Shown in pieces: positions 18,018-26,376 of a stretch of 64,000 nt of DNA. A model generated the notes under the pieces. It was not told where the DNA came from. It saw only the letters and a list, made by a program, of their open reading frames with translations, and ran no database searches. Position 1 is the first letter of the stretch. Each line of letters opens with the position of its first letter. This DNA is from Mesorhizobium sp. M4B.F.Ca.ET.203.01.1.1 (GTDB lineage Bacteria; Pseudomonadota; Alphaproteobacteria; Rhizobiales; Rhizobiaceae), in contig NZ_SRUO01000001.1 of assembly GCF_004791025.1 (NCBI RefSeq), positions 558,001 through 622,000 on the forward strand, written 5' to 3'. Made by a program: the position numbers and the translations under genes.

Positions 18018-18038
18018 TTTTTTCGGATCTCGAAAAAA
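18018..18038. promoter_or_regulatory. putative operator upstream of xylB
   Basis: A perfect inverted repeat, TTTTTTCG / CGAAAAAA around a five-base GATCT spacer, lies 23-43 bases before the xylB start and also 40 bases after the end of the upstream TTC38-like gene. Its AT-rich arms look like a repressor site (xylose regulators of the ROK or LacI type) rather than a terminator, since the stem is weak. No regulator gene is adjacent. Confidence 0.5.
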
Positions 18039-18077
18039 TCTGGCTGGGCCAGTTCTTATGCCAAGATCCGCTTCGGG

Positions 18078-19400
18078 TCAATTCTCGGACAAATCGGCGG
18101 CGCGGCGCGAAAACAGCGCCGACAGCGGACTGTCCGGCCGCGCAAAGGCGCGTTCGCCCGTCAGCGCCCGCGCCAGCGGTCCATCGCCGGCGCGCAAGGC
18201 GGCCTCGATCAGCGTCAGGTCGATGACGTCGCGCTGCGCATGGCTGCCGCCGAAGCGGTTCGCGATCGACCGTATGGGGCGGATCAGGCGCGCCGCCTCG
18301 GTGTAGTTTGCTTCGCCGAACGCCTTGATCGCCAGCGTCAGCGGATGGCCGACATCGCGGGTGAAAGCCGCATTGTCGTCGTTGCCGCGCATCGCCTCGC
18401 GCTGCGCGTCGAGCAGGCCCTCCGCCCGCGCCTCCTGGCCGGCGCCGACGAAGGCCATCATCGCGTGGGCATCGTTGAAGGCATAGTTGCCGCCGCCGGC
18501 CTTGTGCCAGTTGTCGGCCAGAGCCGTCCAGCGCCCGCCGACATCGACGCCGCCGAGACACAGCCGCCACAGGATTGCCGAGGCATCAACCATGTTGAGC
18601 GCCATCGTCGAGGCCTCGCCATAGATCGGGCCGTCATAGAGCGCCAGCACCTCATCGACCTCGCCGAGGTCGTAATGGAACAGCGCCAGGTGCCACCAAT
18701 TGTGCACCTTGAGGAAGCTTTCCCTGGTCCAGGCGTCGGGATTGGCGCGCATCCAGGCGATGCCGTCCTTTTGCCGGCTCTGCATCTCCATGACATGGGC
18801 GACGGCGTGCTGCGCCCAGCCGTCGCGCGGCTCGATCTCGACAGCCGTGCGGCCAAGCCGTTCGGCGCGCGCATAGTCGCCCATCTCCTCCAGCCCGAAG
18901 GCCTGCATGCCGAGGACCGCATGATAGCCGGGCATGTCGCTTCGCCAGGCCGGCAGGGCGCGGCCGATGCGGTCGCGCAGCATGCGGGCATTGCCGGTGA
19001 AGAAATCGATCTGATGCCCGGTCAGCAGCGCCACGAGATCGAGCGGATGGTCGATGGCGACATCCTCGAGGATGCGGGAGGCCTCGTGCCAGCGCCCCCA
19101 GGCGAGATGGCCGAGGGCCGCGACATGCGCCTGCTCGCGCGCCGTGGCGGCGAGCGGCAAGGCCGCCTCGTGGCATGCCCTGGCCACGAGCGTCGCCTCG
19201 CGCTCGGTGGCAAGCGCGAAGAGGTAGCCCTTGAACACGTGCGCCATGACGAAGCCGGGATCCTCGGCGATCGCGCGATCGGCGGAGCCGACCGGATCGC
19301 CGATGAAGCACTGAAGCTCACGCACAGCCCGACCATAGGCCGTCAATCCGGCTTCCGTCGCGCCGGACAAGGTCAGCCCGAAAGCGTCCCTGACTGCCAT
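18078..19400 (-). CDS. TTC38-like tetratricopeptide protein
   Basis: 440 residues, start preceded by GGAGGGCTAGCC. The whole length is TPR-like helical hairpins with the wording of the TTC38 family (DPGFVMAHVFKGYLFALATERE, DRIGRALPAWRSDMPGYHAVLGMQAFGLEE, AQHAVAHVMEMQSRQKDGIAWM, HNWWHLALFHYDLGE). It has no signal peptide and is probably a cytoplasmic scaffold. Bacterial members are widespread but uncharacterised. It is upstream of xylB on the same strand, 82 bases apart, yet the intervening palindrome suggests separate control. Confidence 0.8.
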   Translation of the reverse strand: MAVRDAFGLTLSGATEAGLTAYGRAVRELQCFIGDPVGSADRAIAEDPGFVMAHVFKGYLFALATEREATLVARACHEAALPLAATAREQAHVAALGHLAWGRWHEASRILEDVAIDHPLDLVALLTGHQIDFFTGNARMLRDRIGRALPAWRSDMPGYHAVLGMQAFGLEEMGDYARAERLGRTAVEIEPRDGWAQHAVAHVMEMQSRQKDGIAWMRANPDAWTRESFLKVHNWWHLALFHYDLGEVDEVLALYDGPIYGEASTMALNMVDASAILWRLCLGGVDVGGRWTALADNWHKAGGGNYAFNDAHAMMAFVGAGQEARAEGLLDAQREAMRGNDDNAAFTRDVGHPLTLAIKAFGEANYTEAARLIRPIRSIANRFGGSHAQRDVIDLTLIEAALRAGDGPLARALTGERAFARPDSPLSALFSRRAADLSEN

Positions 19401-19513
19401 GGCTAGCCCTCCATCAGATGCCGGAACTGGCCCATCCTAGGTCAATAGCGGCTGGCACGCCAACCTCAGGTCGCGCATGTCGACGAGGCCAAGGCAGGCG
19501 AATTTCGCCCGCT

Positions 19514-20137
19514 TCAATTGCCCGAGCGCATCGCCATGGTGGCAATGCCGGCGCCGACCAGGAGCGTGCCGCCGGTGCGGTTGAAGATGCGAATCGCCTT
19601 CGGGTTGCGCACGACGTTGCGCGCCCGCGCCGCGATCAGCGCGTAGCCGAAGGCATTGGCGAAGGCGAGCGCCAGGAAGGTCGTCTCGAAGATCAGCATC
19701 TGCGGCCAGAAGTCGGCATGCCGGTCGAGGAACTGCGGCAGGAAGGCGACGAAGAAGGTGATGCTCTTCGGGTTGAGCGCGGTGACCAGCCAGGCATGCG
19801 CCATCATCTTGGCGGCGGACACCGCGTCGGTGCGCGGCTCGGCTTTCAGCGCCCCGCCGGCGCGGAACAGTTTGACGCCCAGATAGATCAGATAGCAGGC
19901 GCCGATCGCCTTCAGCACGGTGAATACGGTGGCCGATGCCGCCAGCAGCGCGCCGATGCCCAGCATCGACAGTGTCATGGCGGTGAAGTCGCCGAGCGCG
20001 ACCCCGACCGCCATCGGCAGCGCGGTGCGCCAGCCCTGGCCGAGCGCATAGGAGACGACCAGAAGGATCGTCGGACCCGGGATGACGAGAAGGATGGTGG
20101 AGGCGGCGGCGAAGGCGGCCCAGTTCTCGAAGGACAT
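19514..20137 (-). CDS. LysE/RhtB-family amino-acid exporter
   Basis: 207 residues with about six membrane segments. ATG at 20137 (MSFENWAAFAAAST) follows GTGAGGAA; a longer frame upstream has no ribosome site. The family signature IPGPTILLVVSYALGQGWRTALPMAVG near the N-terminus and WLVTALNPKSITFFVAFLPQF in the middle are diagnostic. Members export amino acids or homoserine lactone. Divergent from the L,D-transpeptidase gene; substrate unknown. Confidence 0.88.
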   Translation of the reverse strand: MSFENWAAFAAASTILLVIPGPTILLVVSYALGQGWRTALPMAVGVALGDFTAMTLSMLGIGALLAASATVFTVLKAIGACYLIYLGVKLFRAGGALKAEPRTDAVSAAKMMAHAWLVTALNPKSITFFVAFLPQFLDRHADFWPQMLIFETTFLALAFANAFGYALIAARARNVVRNPKAIRIFNRTGGTLLVGAGIATMAMRSGN

Positions 20138-20358
20138 TTCCTCACTCCTTGAGCACAAAGAAAAGGATAAATCCTCGGGTCGGCCGGAATGTAAAGAGGC
20201 ATCTTCGAAATGTTTGGGCGGCTGGTTCAGCCCTGCCGGCGCGGCGACAGCCCTTAGGACCAAAGTCGGGTCCTTCACGCTTTTTCAACCATGATTGATG
20301 AAAATGCCTGTTATCCCGGCCGGACCGTGCTTCCCGCCGACAGCGTAGGGTCTGGTGC

Positions 20359-21123
20359 ATGCGCGAGTTGCCGCAAAATCTGACGCCGCCGAATGGCGAC
20401 GCAATCGAAACCGAAATTCAGCTCTCCCGCCGCGCCATGCTTTCCGGCGCCGGCGCCATGGCACTCATCGGCATGGCCGGCTGCAGCACCCAGACGCTCG
20501 AACTGCCGCAATTGCAGCTCGACGACGTCACCACCGGCTCGGTGCGGCCCATCCGCCCCGCCATCAGCGTCGACAAGAACATCACCGGTCCCGACGTCAT
20601 GTACGCGTCGCTGAGCGATGGCGGCTTCGAGGTGCCGGCGGTGCCCTATCTGAAGGTCAAGCCGGAGTTCCGCCGCCAGATCGTCGTCGACAAGACCGGC
20701 GAGGCGCCCGGCACCATCGTCGTCCACCTGCAGGAGCGCATGCTCTACCTCGTGCAGCCTGGCGGCGAAGCCATCCGCTACGGCGTCGGCATCGGCAAGG
20801 ACGGCTTCCGCTGGTCGGGCCGCGCCAACATCCAGTACGGCAAGGAGTGGCCGGTCTGGACGCCGCCGCCGGAGATGATCCAGCGCAAGCCGGAACTGGT
20901 GAAATGGCAGGGCGGCCAGCCCGGCGGCCTCACCAACCCGCTCGGGGCGCGAGCGCTCTACATCTTCCAGAACGGCAAGGACACCGGCTACCGCATCCAC
21001 GGCTCGCCGGAATGGTGGAGCATCGGCCAGGCGATGTCGTCGGGCTGCGTGCGCCTGATCAACCAGGACATCATCGACCTCTACAGCCGCGTGTCGAAGA
21101 AGAACCCGGTGGTCGTGGTCTGA
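20359..21123 (+). CDS. L,D-transpeptidase (YkuD domain), exported
   Basis: 254 residues. The N-terminus has SRRAML (twin-arginine-like) and a possible lipobox ending at Cys42 (IGMAGC). The YkuD catalytic domain spans about residues 100-254 with the active-site motif HGSPEWWSIGQAMSSGCVRL, giving the His and Cys. It cross-links peptidoglycan (3-3 bonds) or attaches proteins to it in the periplasm. This ErfK/YbiS-type protein is one of many paralogues usual in rhizobia. A hairpin with AGGACC/GGTCCT arms precedes it in the 220-base divergent gap. Confidence 0.88.
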   Translation: MRELPQNLTPPNGDAIETEIQLSRRAMLSGAGAMALIGMAGCSTQTLELPQLQLDDVTTGSVRPIRPAISVDKNITGPDVMYASLSDGGFEVPAVPYLKVKPEFRRQIVVDKTGEAPGTIVVHLQERMLYLVQPGGEAIRYGVGIGKDGFRWSGRANIQYGKEWPVWTPPPEMIQRKPELVKWQGGQPGGLTNPLGARALYIFQNGKDTGYRIHGSPEWWSIGQAMSSGCVRLINQDIIDLYSRVSKKNPVVVV

Positions 21124-21244
21124 TCTCCGGCCGCTGCCGGCGGCCGTTTTGGCGACTTGTTCCAGTGCGGTCTTTTCTCCCGTTGCGTCATCCCGCAAGA
21201 CAGGCGAAGGTGCCTCAAAACCATCGCCCGGGAGAGAAGCAAGC

Positions 21245-22411
21245 ATGGCCGGAACTTTCGTCATCGCGCAGGGCGGCGGCCCGACCGCCGTCATCAACCA
21301 GACGGTCGTCGGCGCCGCGCTGGAGATCCGCAAGCGCCATCCCGGGGCCAGGGTGCTGGGCTCGATCCACGGCGTGCGCGGCATCCGCGACGGCAACTAT
21401 GCCGACCTCTCCGCCATCCCGGAAGAGCAGCTCAGGCTGATCGCGGCAACGCCGAGTGCTGCGCTCGGCTCGACGCGCGACAAGCCCGACGCCGCCTATT
21501 GCGAGGTGATCCTCAACGGGCTGAAAAAGATCGGCGCCGACGCCTTCATCTATATCGGCGGCAACGACACGTCGGGCACGCAGCAGATCCTGACCGACGC
21601 CGCCGGCGGCTCGATCGCCTTCGTGCACGCGCCGAAGACCATCGACAACGACCTCGAGGAGAACGACCACACGCCGGGCTTCATCTCGGCGGCCGAGTTC
21701 GTCGCCGGCGCCTTTCTCTCGGTCGATCTCGACTTCCGCGCTTTGCCCGGCATCTATGTCGGCATCGTCATGGGCCGGCATGCCGGCTTCCTGACCGCGG
21801 CCGCCGCCGCCTGGCAGATCGATCCCGACAGCGGCCCGCATCTGGTCTACGTGCCGGAGCGCGCCTTCTCGGCGAAGCGTTTCATCGACGACGTGCGGGC
21901 CACGCTCGACCGCCACAAGCGCTGCATCGTTGCCGTATCCGAAGGCGTCAGCACCGCCGACGGCAAGGCGCTGGTCGAGAGCCTGGTGCCGCCAGAGAAG
22001 CTCGAACGCGACCAGCACGGCAACGTCAAGCTGTCGGGCAGCGACCTGACGGCCGCGTTGGAACGCGCGCTGGCCGAAGGCCTGCCGGGCAAGCGGGCGC
22101 GGGTCGACGCGCTGGGCTACATGCCGCGCGGCTACATCGGCGCCATCAATGCCGTCGACGCCAAAGAGGCCTTCGACGCTGGCGCCTTCGCCGTCGAGGT
22201 CGCCGGGCAGGGCGGCGGCTCGGTGGCGCTGCAGTATGACGGTTCCAAAACCGTGCTGAAAAAGGTGCCGCTGAAGAATGTCGCAGGCAAGACGCGCCAC
22301 ATGCCCGACGATTTCATGCAGCCCGACGCCAACAAGCTCTCGGATGCCGGCATGGCCTACCTCAAGCGGCTGGTGCCGGAGAAATACAAGGTCGGGAAGC
22401 CCTTCGTCTGA
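21245..22411 (+). CDS. pfp: 6-phosphofructokinase, PPi-dependent type
   Basis: 388 residues. Start ATG 21245 follows GGGAGAG; an upstream in-frame extension has no site. N-terminal AQGGGPTAVINQTVVGA, PKTIDNDLEENDHTPGF and MGRHAGFLTAAAA are PFK signatures. Two residues that decide the phosphoryl donor are of the pyrophosphate type: GGND in place of the ATP enzymes' GGDG, and PKTIDND in place of PGTIDND. It would reversibly phosphorylate fructose 6-phosphate. The stop overlaps the next start (TGATG), so both are translationally coupled. Confidence 0.87.
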   Translation: MAGTFVIAQGGGPTAVINQTVVGAALEIRKRHPGARVLGSIHGVRGIRDGNYADLSAIPEEQLRLIAATPSAALGSTRDKPDAAYCEVILNGLKKIGADAFIYIGGNDTSGTQQILTDAAGGSIAFVHAPKTIDNDLEENDHTPGFISAAEFVAGAFLSVDLDFRALPGIYVGIVMGRHAGFLTAAAAAWQIDPDSGPHLVYVPERAFSAKRFIDDVRATLDRHKRCIVAVSEGVSTADGKALVESLVPPEKLERDQHGNVKLSGSDLTAALERALAEGLPGKRARVDALGYMPRGYIGAINAVDAKEAFDAGAFAVEVAGQGGGSVALQYDGSKTVLKKVPLKNVAGKTRHMPDDFMQPDANKLSDAGMAYLKRLVPEKYKVGKPFV

Positions 22412-23145
22412 TGGGCGACCTGGTGGTCGGCGACTGGTTCGGCAAGGCCATCGTCGACGCCAGGACAACGATGCTGACCGAGCCGTTCGTGCACGATTTC
22501 GTGCGCGCCAACATCTGGCATCTCAAGGGCCGCGATGCCGACCTTCTGGTCGACACCGGCATGGGCATCCAGCCGCTGGCGCCCGAGATCGACACGCCAG
22601 CCGGCAAGCCGCTGATCGTCGTCGCCACGCATATCCATCTCGACCATGTCGGCTCGCTGCATGAGTTCCCGCTGCGGGCCGGGCCGAAGATGAGCGCGGC
22701 GCAGTTCGAGAGCATGGATGAGGCCGTCACCTATGCCTACATGTTCCACAATCTCGACGGCGCCGTTTCCAAATTGCCGGCGCCCGACTGGAAGGCGGCC
22801 GATTATCGGATTCCACCGGCGCCGCTGACGCGCGCGCTCGACGAGGATGACATCGTCGATCTCGGCGACCGGCAGTTCCGCGTCCTGCATCTGCCGGGAC
22901 ATTCGCCCGATTCGATCGCGCTGTTCGACGAGGCCGACGGGTTGTTGTTTGCCGGCGATGCCATCTATGACGGCATGCTGATCGACGATTTGCCGGATTC
23001 CGATCGCGCCGCCTATTGCCGCACCATGCGGCGCCTGCTCGACCTGCCGATCCGCATCGGCCATGGCGGTCATGGACCGAGCTTCGATGGCGCGCGGATG
23101 CGCGAGATCGCCTCGGCGTATCTGCGCCGCAGAGGCGCTGCGTGA
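22411..23145 (+). CDS. metallo-beta-lactamase-fold hydrolase
   Basis: 244 residues with the complete MBL-fold zinc ligands: THIHLDHVG, HLPGHSPDS, AGDAIYDG and the final GHGGH. N-terminal NIWHLKGRDADLLVDTGMG is typical of the glyoxalase II-like branch. It is coupled to the phosphofructokinase gene by a one-base overlap. No signal peptide. The substrate is unknown; linkage to a PPi-dependent glycolytic enzyme may mean a role in sugar-phosphate or glyoxal metabolism, which is a guess. Confidence 0.82.
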   Translation: MGDLVVGDWFGKAIVDARTTMLTEPFVHDFVRANIWHLKGRDADLLVDTGMGIQPLAPEIDTPAGKPLIVVATHIHLDHVGSLHEFPLRAGPKMSAAQFESMDEAVTYAYMFHNLDGAVSKLPAPDWKAADYRIPPAPLTRALDEDDIVDLGDRQFRVLHLPGHSPDSIALFDEADGLLFAGDAIYDGMLIDDLPDSDRAAYCRTMRRLLDLPIRIGHGGHGPSFDGARMREIASAYLRRRGAA

Positions 23146-23342
23146 GGTCTCCCTGATATTAAATCTTCGTAAGGTCGCGCCAAAACCCTAATTCGGGCCG
23201 ATCCACGCCCTAGATGCAGGCGGTCGATCCGGCCGGCTGCCATGCATGGCGAGACAGGCAGTCCCGGTCGCCGACACGCCGACGGGCGCCTCGCTTGAGC
23301 CGCTCGCGGCGAGGCATCAACTCTCGCCCGGACAGAACGACC

Positions 23343-24887
23343 ATGTCACCCCAGAGCATAATTCGTAGACATCGCGTCGCGGCCCTGCTGGGCGCTGCGC
23401 TGATCATCTCCCCCTTCGTCGTGTCCTTCGCCCAAAGCGCGAGCGGCATCGGCGCGAGCAACACCGTCGCCACGACCCAGACCCCGGTTGCCGGAATCAC
23501 GGCGCCCAACGGCTCGTTTGCGCCGATCGTGGCTGCCGACAAGCCGGCGGTGGTGACCGTCACCACCGTCATGAAGGCGCAGCCGGAGACGATGAGCGAG
23601 GACCAGCCCTTCGACGGCGGCTCGCCCTTCGACGACTATTTCCGCCAGTTCTTCGGCGACCAGGGCGTGCCGATGCCCAAGGCGCCGCCGCAGCAGTCAC
23701 AGCGCGCCGAGGCGCTGGGGTCGGGCTTCATCGTCGGCGCCGACGGCACCATCGTCACCAACAACCATGTCATCGACGGCGCCACGTCGATCAAGGTGAC
23801 GCTGGATGACGGCACCGAGCTTCCCGCCAAGCTGGTCGGCCGCGACGCCAAGAACGACCTCGCCGTGCTCAAGGTCAAGGCCGCCAAGCCGCTGCCGACA
23901 GTCAAATGGGGCGATTCCGACAAGCTCATGCCGGGTGACCAGATCCTCGCCTTCGGCAACCCGTTCGGCATCGGCACCACGGTCACCGCCGGCATCGTGT
24001 CGGCGCGCGGCCGCGACCTCAACAGCGGTCCGTTCGACGATTTCATCCAGATCGACGCGCCGATCAACCACGGCAATTCCGGCGGCCCGCTGGTCGATGT
24101 CGGCGGCAATGTCGTCGGCATCAACACCGCCATCTTCTCGCCCAATGGCGGCAGCGTCGGCGTCGGCTTCGCCATTCCGTCCGACCAGGCGCAGAAGGTG
24201 GTCGCCAAGCTGATGAAGGGCGGCGACATCGAGTACGGCTATCTCGGCGTGCAGATCCAGCCGGTGACGCAGGACGTGGCGAGCGCCATGGGCCTCGACC
24301 ATCCGGGCGGCGCGCTGGTCGCCGCGGTCACCGAAGGGTCGCCCGCGGCCAAGGCCGGCATTGCGACCGGCGACGTCATCACCGGCTTTGCCGGCGAGGC
24401 GATAAAGGATCCGAAGGACCTGTCGCGTGCCGTCGCCGACGTCTCGCCCGGCGCCAAGGAAACGCTCGATGTCTGGCGCAACGGCAAGACCATGCAGATT
24501 TCCGCCGATGTCGGCCGCAATGCGGAAGACACCCAGACCGCAGCCAATGACGAGGGCGGCAAGCCGTCGGCCGGCGAAGGCCTGCGCGTGCCGTCTCTCG
24601 GCCTTGGCCTCACCGATATCACGCCCGATGTCCGCGAGGAGTTGAACCTGGCCGACAATCAGCGCGGCGCTTTGGTCGAGCGCGTCAATCCGGACAAGGC
24701 GGCTTCGGCCGCCGGCCTCGAGCCGGGCGATGTCATCGTCGCCGTCGACCGGACGCCGGTGAAGAGCGCCAGGCAGGCGAACCAGGCGATCGCCGAGGCC
24801 GGCAAGTCCGGCCGCAAGTCGGTGCTGCTGCTCGTCGACCGCGGCGACGCGCAGATCTTCGTCGCCGTGCCCTTCGCCGCCGGCTGA
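23343..24887 (+). CDS. degP: periplasmic serine protease DegP/HtrA (Do family)
   Basis: 514 residues. The signal peptide is within the first 33 residues (VAALLGAALIISPFVVSFAQ). The trypsin-like domain has His142 (TNNHVID), Asp172 (KNDLAVL) and Ser246 (NHGNSGGPL), followed by two PDZ domains (about 290-375 and 415-510). It degrades or refolds misfolded envelope proteins. A short Asp/Phe-rich loop (FDGGSPFDDYFRQFFGDQ) precedes the protease domain as in rhizobial DegP1. It is monocistronic: a strong terminator follows. The start was chosen at ATG 23343; the frame upstream is open but has no signal-like sequence. Confidence 0.94.
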   Translation: MSPQSIIRRHRVAALLGAALIISPFVVSFAQSASGIGASNTVATTQTPVAGITAPNGSFAPIVAADKPAVVTVTTVMKAQPETMSEDQPFDGGSPFDDYFRQFFGDQGVPMPKAPPQQSQRAEALGSGFIVGADGTIVTNNHVIDGATSIKVTLDDGTELPAKLVGRDAKNDLAVLKVKAAKPLPTVKWGDSDKLMPGDQILAFGNPFGIGTTVTAGIVSARGRDLNSGPFDDFIQIDAPINHGNSGGPLVDVGGNVVGINTAIFSPNGGSVGVGFAIPSDQAQKVVAKLMKGGDIEYGYLGVQIQPVTQDVASAMGLDHPGGALVAAVTEGSPAAKAGIATGDVITGFAGEAIKDPKDLSRAVADVSPGAKETLDVWRNGKTMQISADVGRNAEDTQTAANDEGGKPSAGEGLRVPSLGLGLTDITPDVREELNLADNQRGALVERVNPDKAASAAGLEPGDVIVAVDRTPVKSARQANQAIAEAGKSGRKSVLLLVDRGDAQIFVAVPFAAG

Positions 24888-24895
24888 GGCCTGGC

Positions 24896-24937
24896 GCCGG
24901 CGACAGGCCAGCCACAAGGCCTGCCGCCGGCATTTTT
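24896..24937 (+). terminator. intrinsic terminator of degP
   Basis: Arms GCCGGCG / CGCCGGC and, inside, AGGCC / GGCCT form a long GC-rich stem with an eight-base loop, followed by ATTTTT. It begins nine bases after the degP stop codon. Confidence 0.88.
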
Positions 24938-25009
24938 CTGTTGCCCGCCGCGACATCTTCGAGAACATTGCGCTGGGCCGGCAGGCGGCCGACGCAAAGG
25001 GATGTGCTG

Positions 25010-25621
25010 ATGGTCACCCGTGGTTTCGGTTCCGGACGGCGTCCCCCCACGGACCATGACGCGCGCATCCCGCCGGGCCAGTATCTCGAGCAGGGCTTCC
25101 CGGTGCTGTCGGCCGGGCCGACGCCGCGTGTGCGCACCGAGGACTGGTCGTTCACCCTCAAGCACGGCCCTCGCCCGATCAAGAAATGGAAGTGGACCGA
25201 GTTCAACGCGCTGCCGCTGACCAGGATGACGCGCGACATCCATTGCGTGACCGCCTGGACCAAGTTCGACACCGCCTGGCAAGGCGTGCTGGTCGACGAC
25301 ATCCTCGCCGATGCCGGCATCGCGCCGCCGACCGCCTACACGCTGGCGCTATCGTTCGACGGCTACACCACCAATGTGCCGGCCAAGGATCTCCTCGACG
25401 GCAAGGCGATGGTGGCGCTGCTCTACGAGGGCAAGCCGATCACGCCGGACCATGGCGGACCGGCCCGGCTTCTCGTGCCGCATCTCTATTTCTGGAAGTC
25501 GGCGAAATGGCTGAACGGACTGCAGTTCACCGAGCGCGACGAGCCAGGCTTCTGGGAATTGCGCGGCTACCATATCTATGGCGACCCGTGGCGCGAGCAG
25601 CGCTATTCGGGCGATCCATGA
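25010..25621 (+). CDS. sulfite-oxidase-like molybdopterin-binding protein
   Basis: 203 residues of the oxidoreductase molybdopterin-binding (SUOX/MsrP-like) family, without a signal peptide or dimerisation domain. The motif TRMTRDIHCVTAWTKFDTAWQGV contains the conserved cysteine that ligates molybdenum; HGGPARLLVPHLYFWKSAKW is the second cofactor segment. The start follows AAAGGGA. It overlaps the following flavin reductase by four bases (ATGA), which suggests the two make an electron-transfer pair. The cytoplasmic short form is uncharacterised; substrate unknown. Confidence 0.85.
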   Translation: MVTRGFGSGRRPPTDHDARIPPGQYLEQGFPVLSAGPTPRVRTEDWSFTLKHGPRPIKKWKWTEFNALPLTRMTRDIHCVTAWTKFDTAWQGVLVDDILADAGIAPPTAYTLALSFDGYTTNVPAKDLLDGKAMVALLYEGKPITPDHGGPARLLVPHLYFWKSAKWLNGLQFTERDEPGFWELRGYHIYGDPWREQRYSGDP

Positions 25622-26364
25622 GCCAGGCATCGGCCGCGCAATCGCCCTGGCAGACGGCGAGGATCGTGCGCATCGAGAAACGCACGCCGCGTGTCACGAG
25701 CTTCTTCTTCAAGCTGTCGCGGCCTTTCGTCCACCAGGCCGGGCAGCATGTCGACGTCAGGCTGACGGCGCCGGACGGCTATCAGGCGCGCCGCTCCTAC
25801 TCCATCGCCTCGGCGCCGGAGAGCCGCGGGACGATCGAGTTGGCGATCGAGAGGCTCGAGGATGGCGAGGTGTCGCCCTTCTTCCACGAGGTGGCGGCGA
25901 TCGGCGACGAGATCGAATTGCGCGGGCCGCTCGGCGGCCATTTCATCTGGTCGGCCAGCGATGGCGGGCCGATCCTTTTGGTCGGCGGCGGCTCCGGCGT
26001 GGTGCCGCTGATGGCGATGGTGCGCCACCGCGCCCTGCAGAAATCGGCTGCGCCGGCGGCGCTCGTGTTTTCGGCGCGGGTCTGGGACGAGGTGATCTTC
26101 CGCGACGAGCTGATCCGCCTCGACGACCGGCGCGACGGTTTCGACCTTGTGCTGACGCTGACGCGCGAGCCGGCCCAGCGGCCGTCGGACTATTCCCGGC
26201 GCGTCGACGCAGCGATGATGGTGCAGGCCATGGAGCGGTTGCCCAAGGCGCCGACGCTCGCCTTCGTCTGCGGTTCGAATGCCTTCGTCTCGGCCGCCGC
26301 CCAGGCGCTGATCGATGCCGACATGCCGGCCGACCTCATCCGCACCGAGCGCTACGGGGTGTGA
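25618..26364 (+). CDS. ferredoxin-NADP reductase-like flavoprotein
   Basis: 248 residues. FAD-binding RRSYSIASAPES and NAD(P)-binding PILLVGGGSGVVPLMAM and FVCGSNAFVSAAAQAL motifs define an FNR-like reductase without an iron-sulfur domain. It probably passes electrons from NAD(P)H to the molybdopterin protein encoded just upstream, with which it overlaps by four bases. It ends 12 bases before the convergent nucleotidyltransferase gene. Confidence 0.87.
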   Translation: MSQASAAQSPWQTARIVRIEKRTPRVTSFFFKLSRPFVHQAGQHVDVRLTAPDGYQARRSYSIASAPESRGTIELAIERLEDGEVSPFFHEVAAIGDEIELRGPLGGHFIWSASDGGPILLVGGGSGVVPLMAMVRHRALQKSAAPAALVFSARVWDEVIFRDELIRLDDRRDGFDLVLTLTREPAQRPSDYSRRVDAAMMVQAMERLPKAPTLAFVCGSNAFVSAAAQALIDADMPADLIRTERYGV

Positions 26365-26376
26365 GAGCCCGGTGCC

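Noticed and set aside
20254..20274. AGGACC/GGTCCT hairpin followed by a T-run upstream of the L,D-transpeptidase gene
   Set aside because: It could look like a terminator, but it lies between divergent genes and no transcript is expected to end there. The stem is short, so it is not listed as a terminator.
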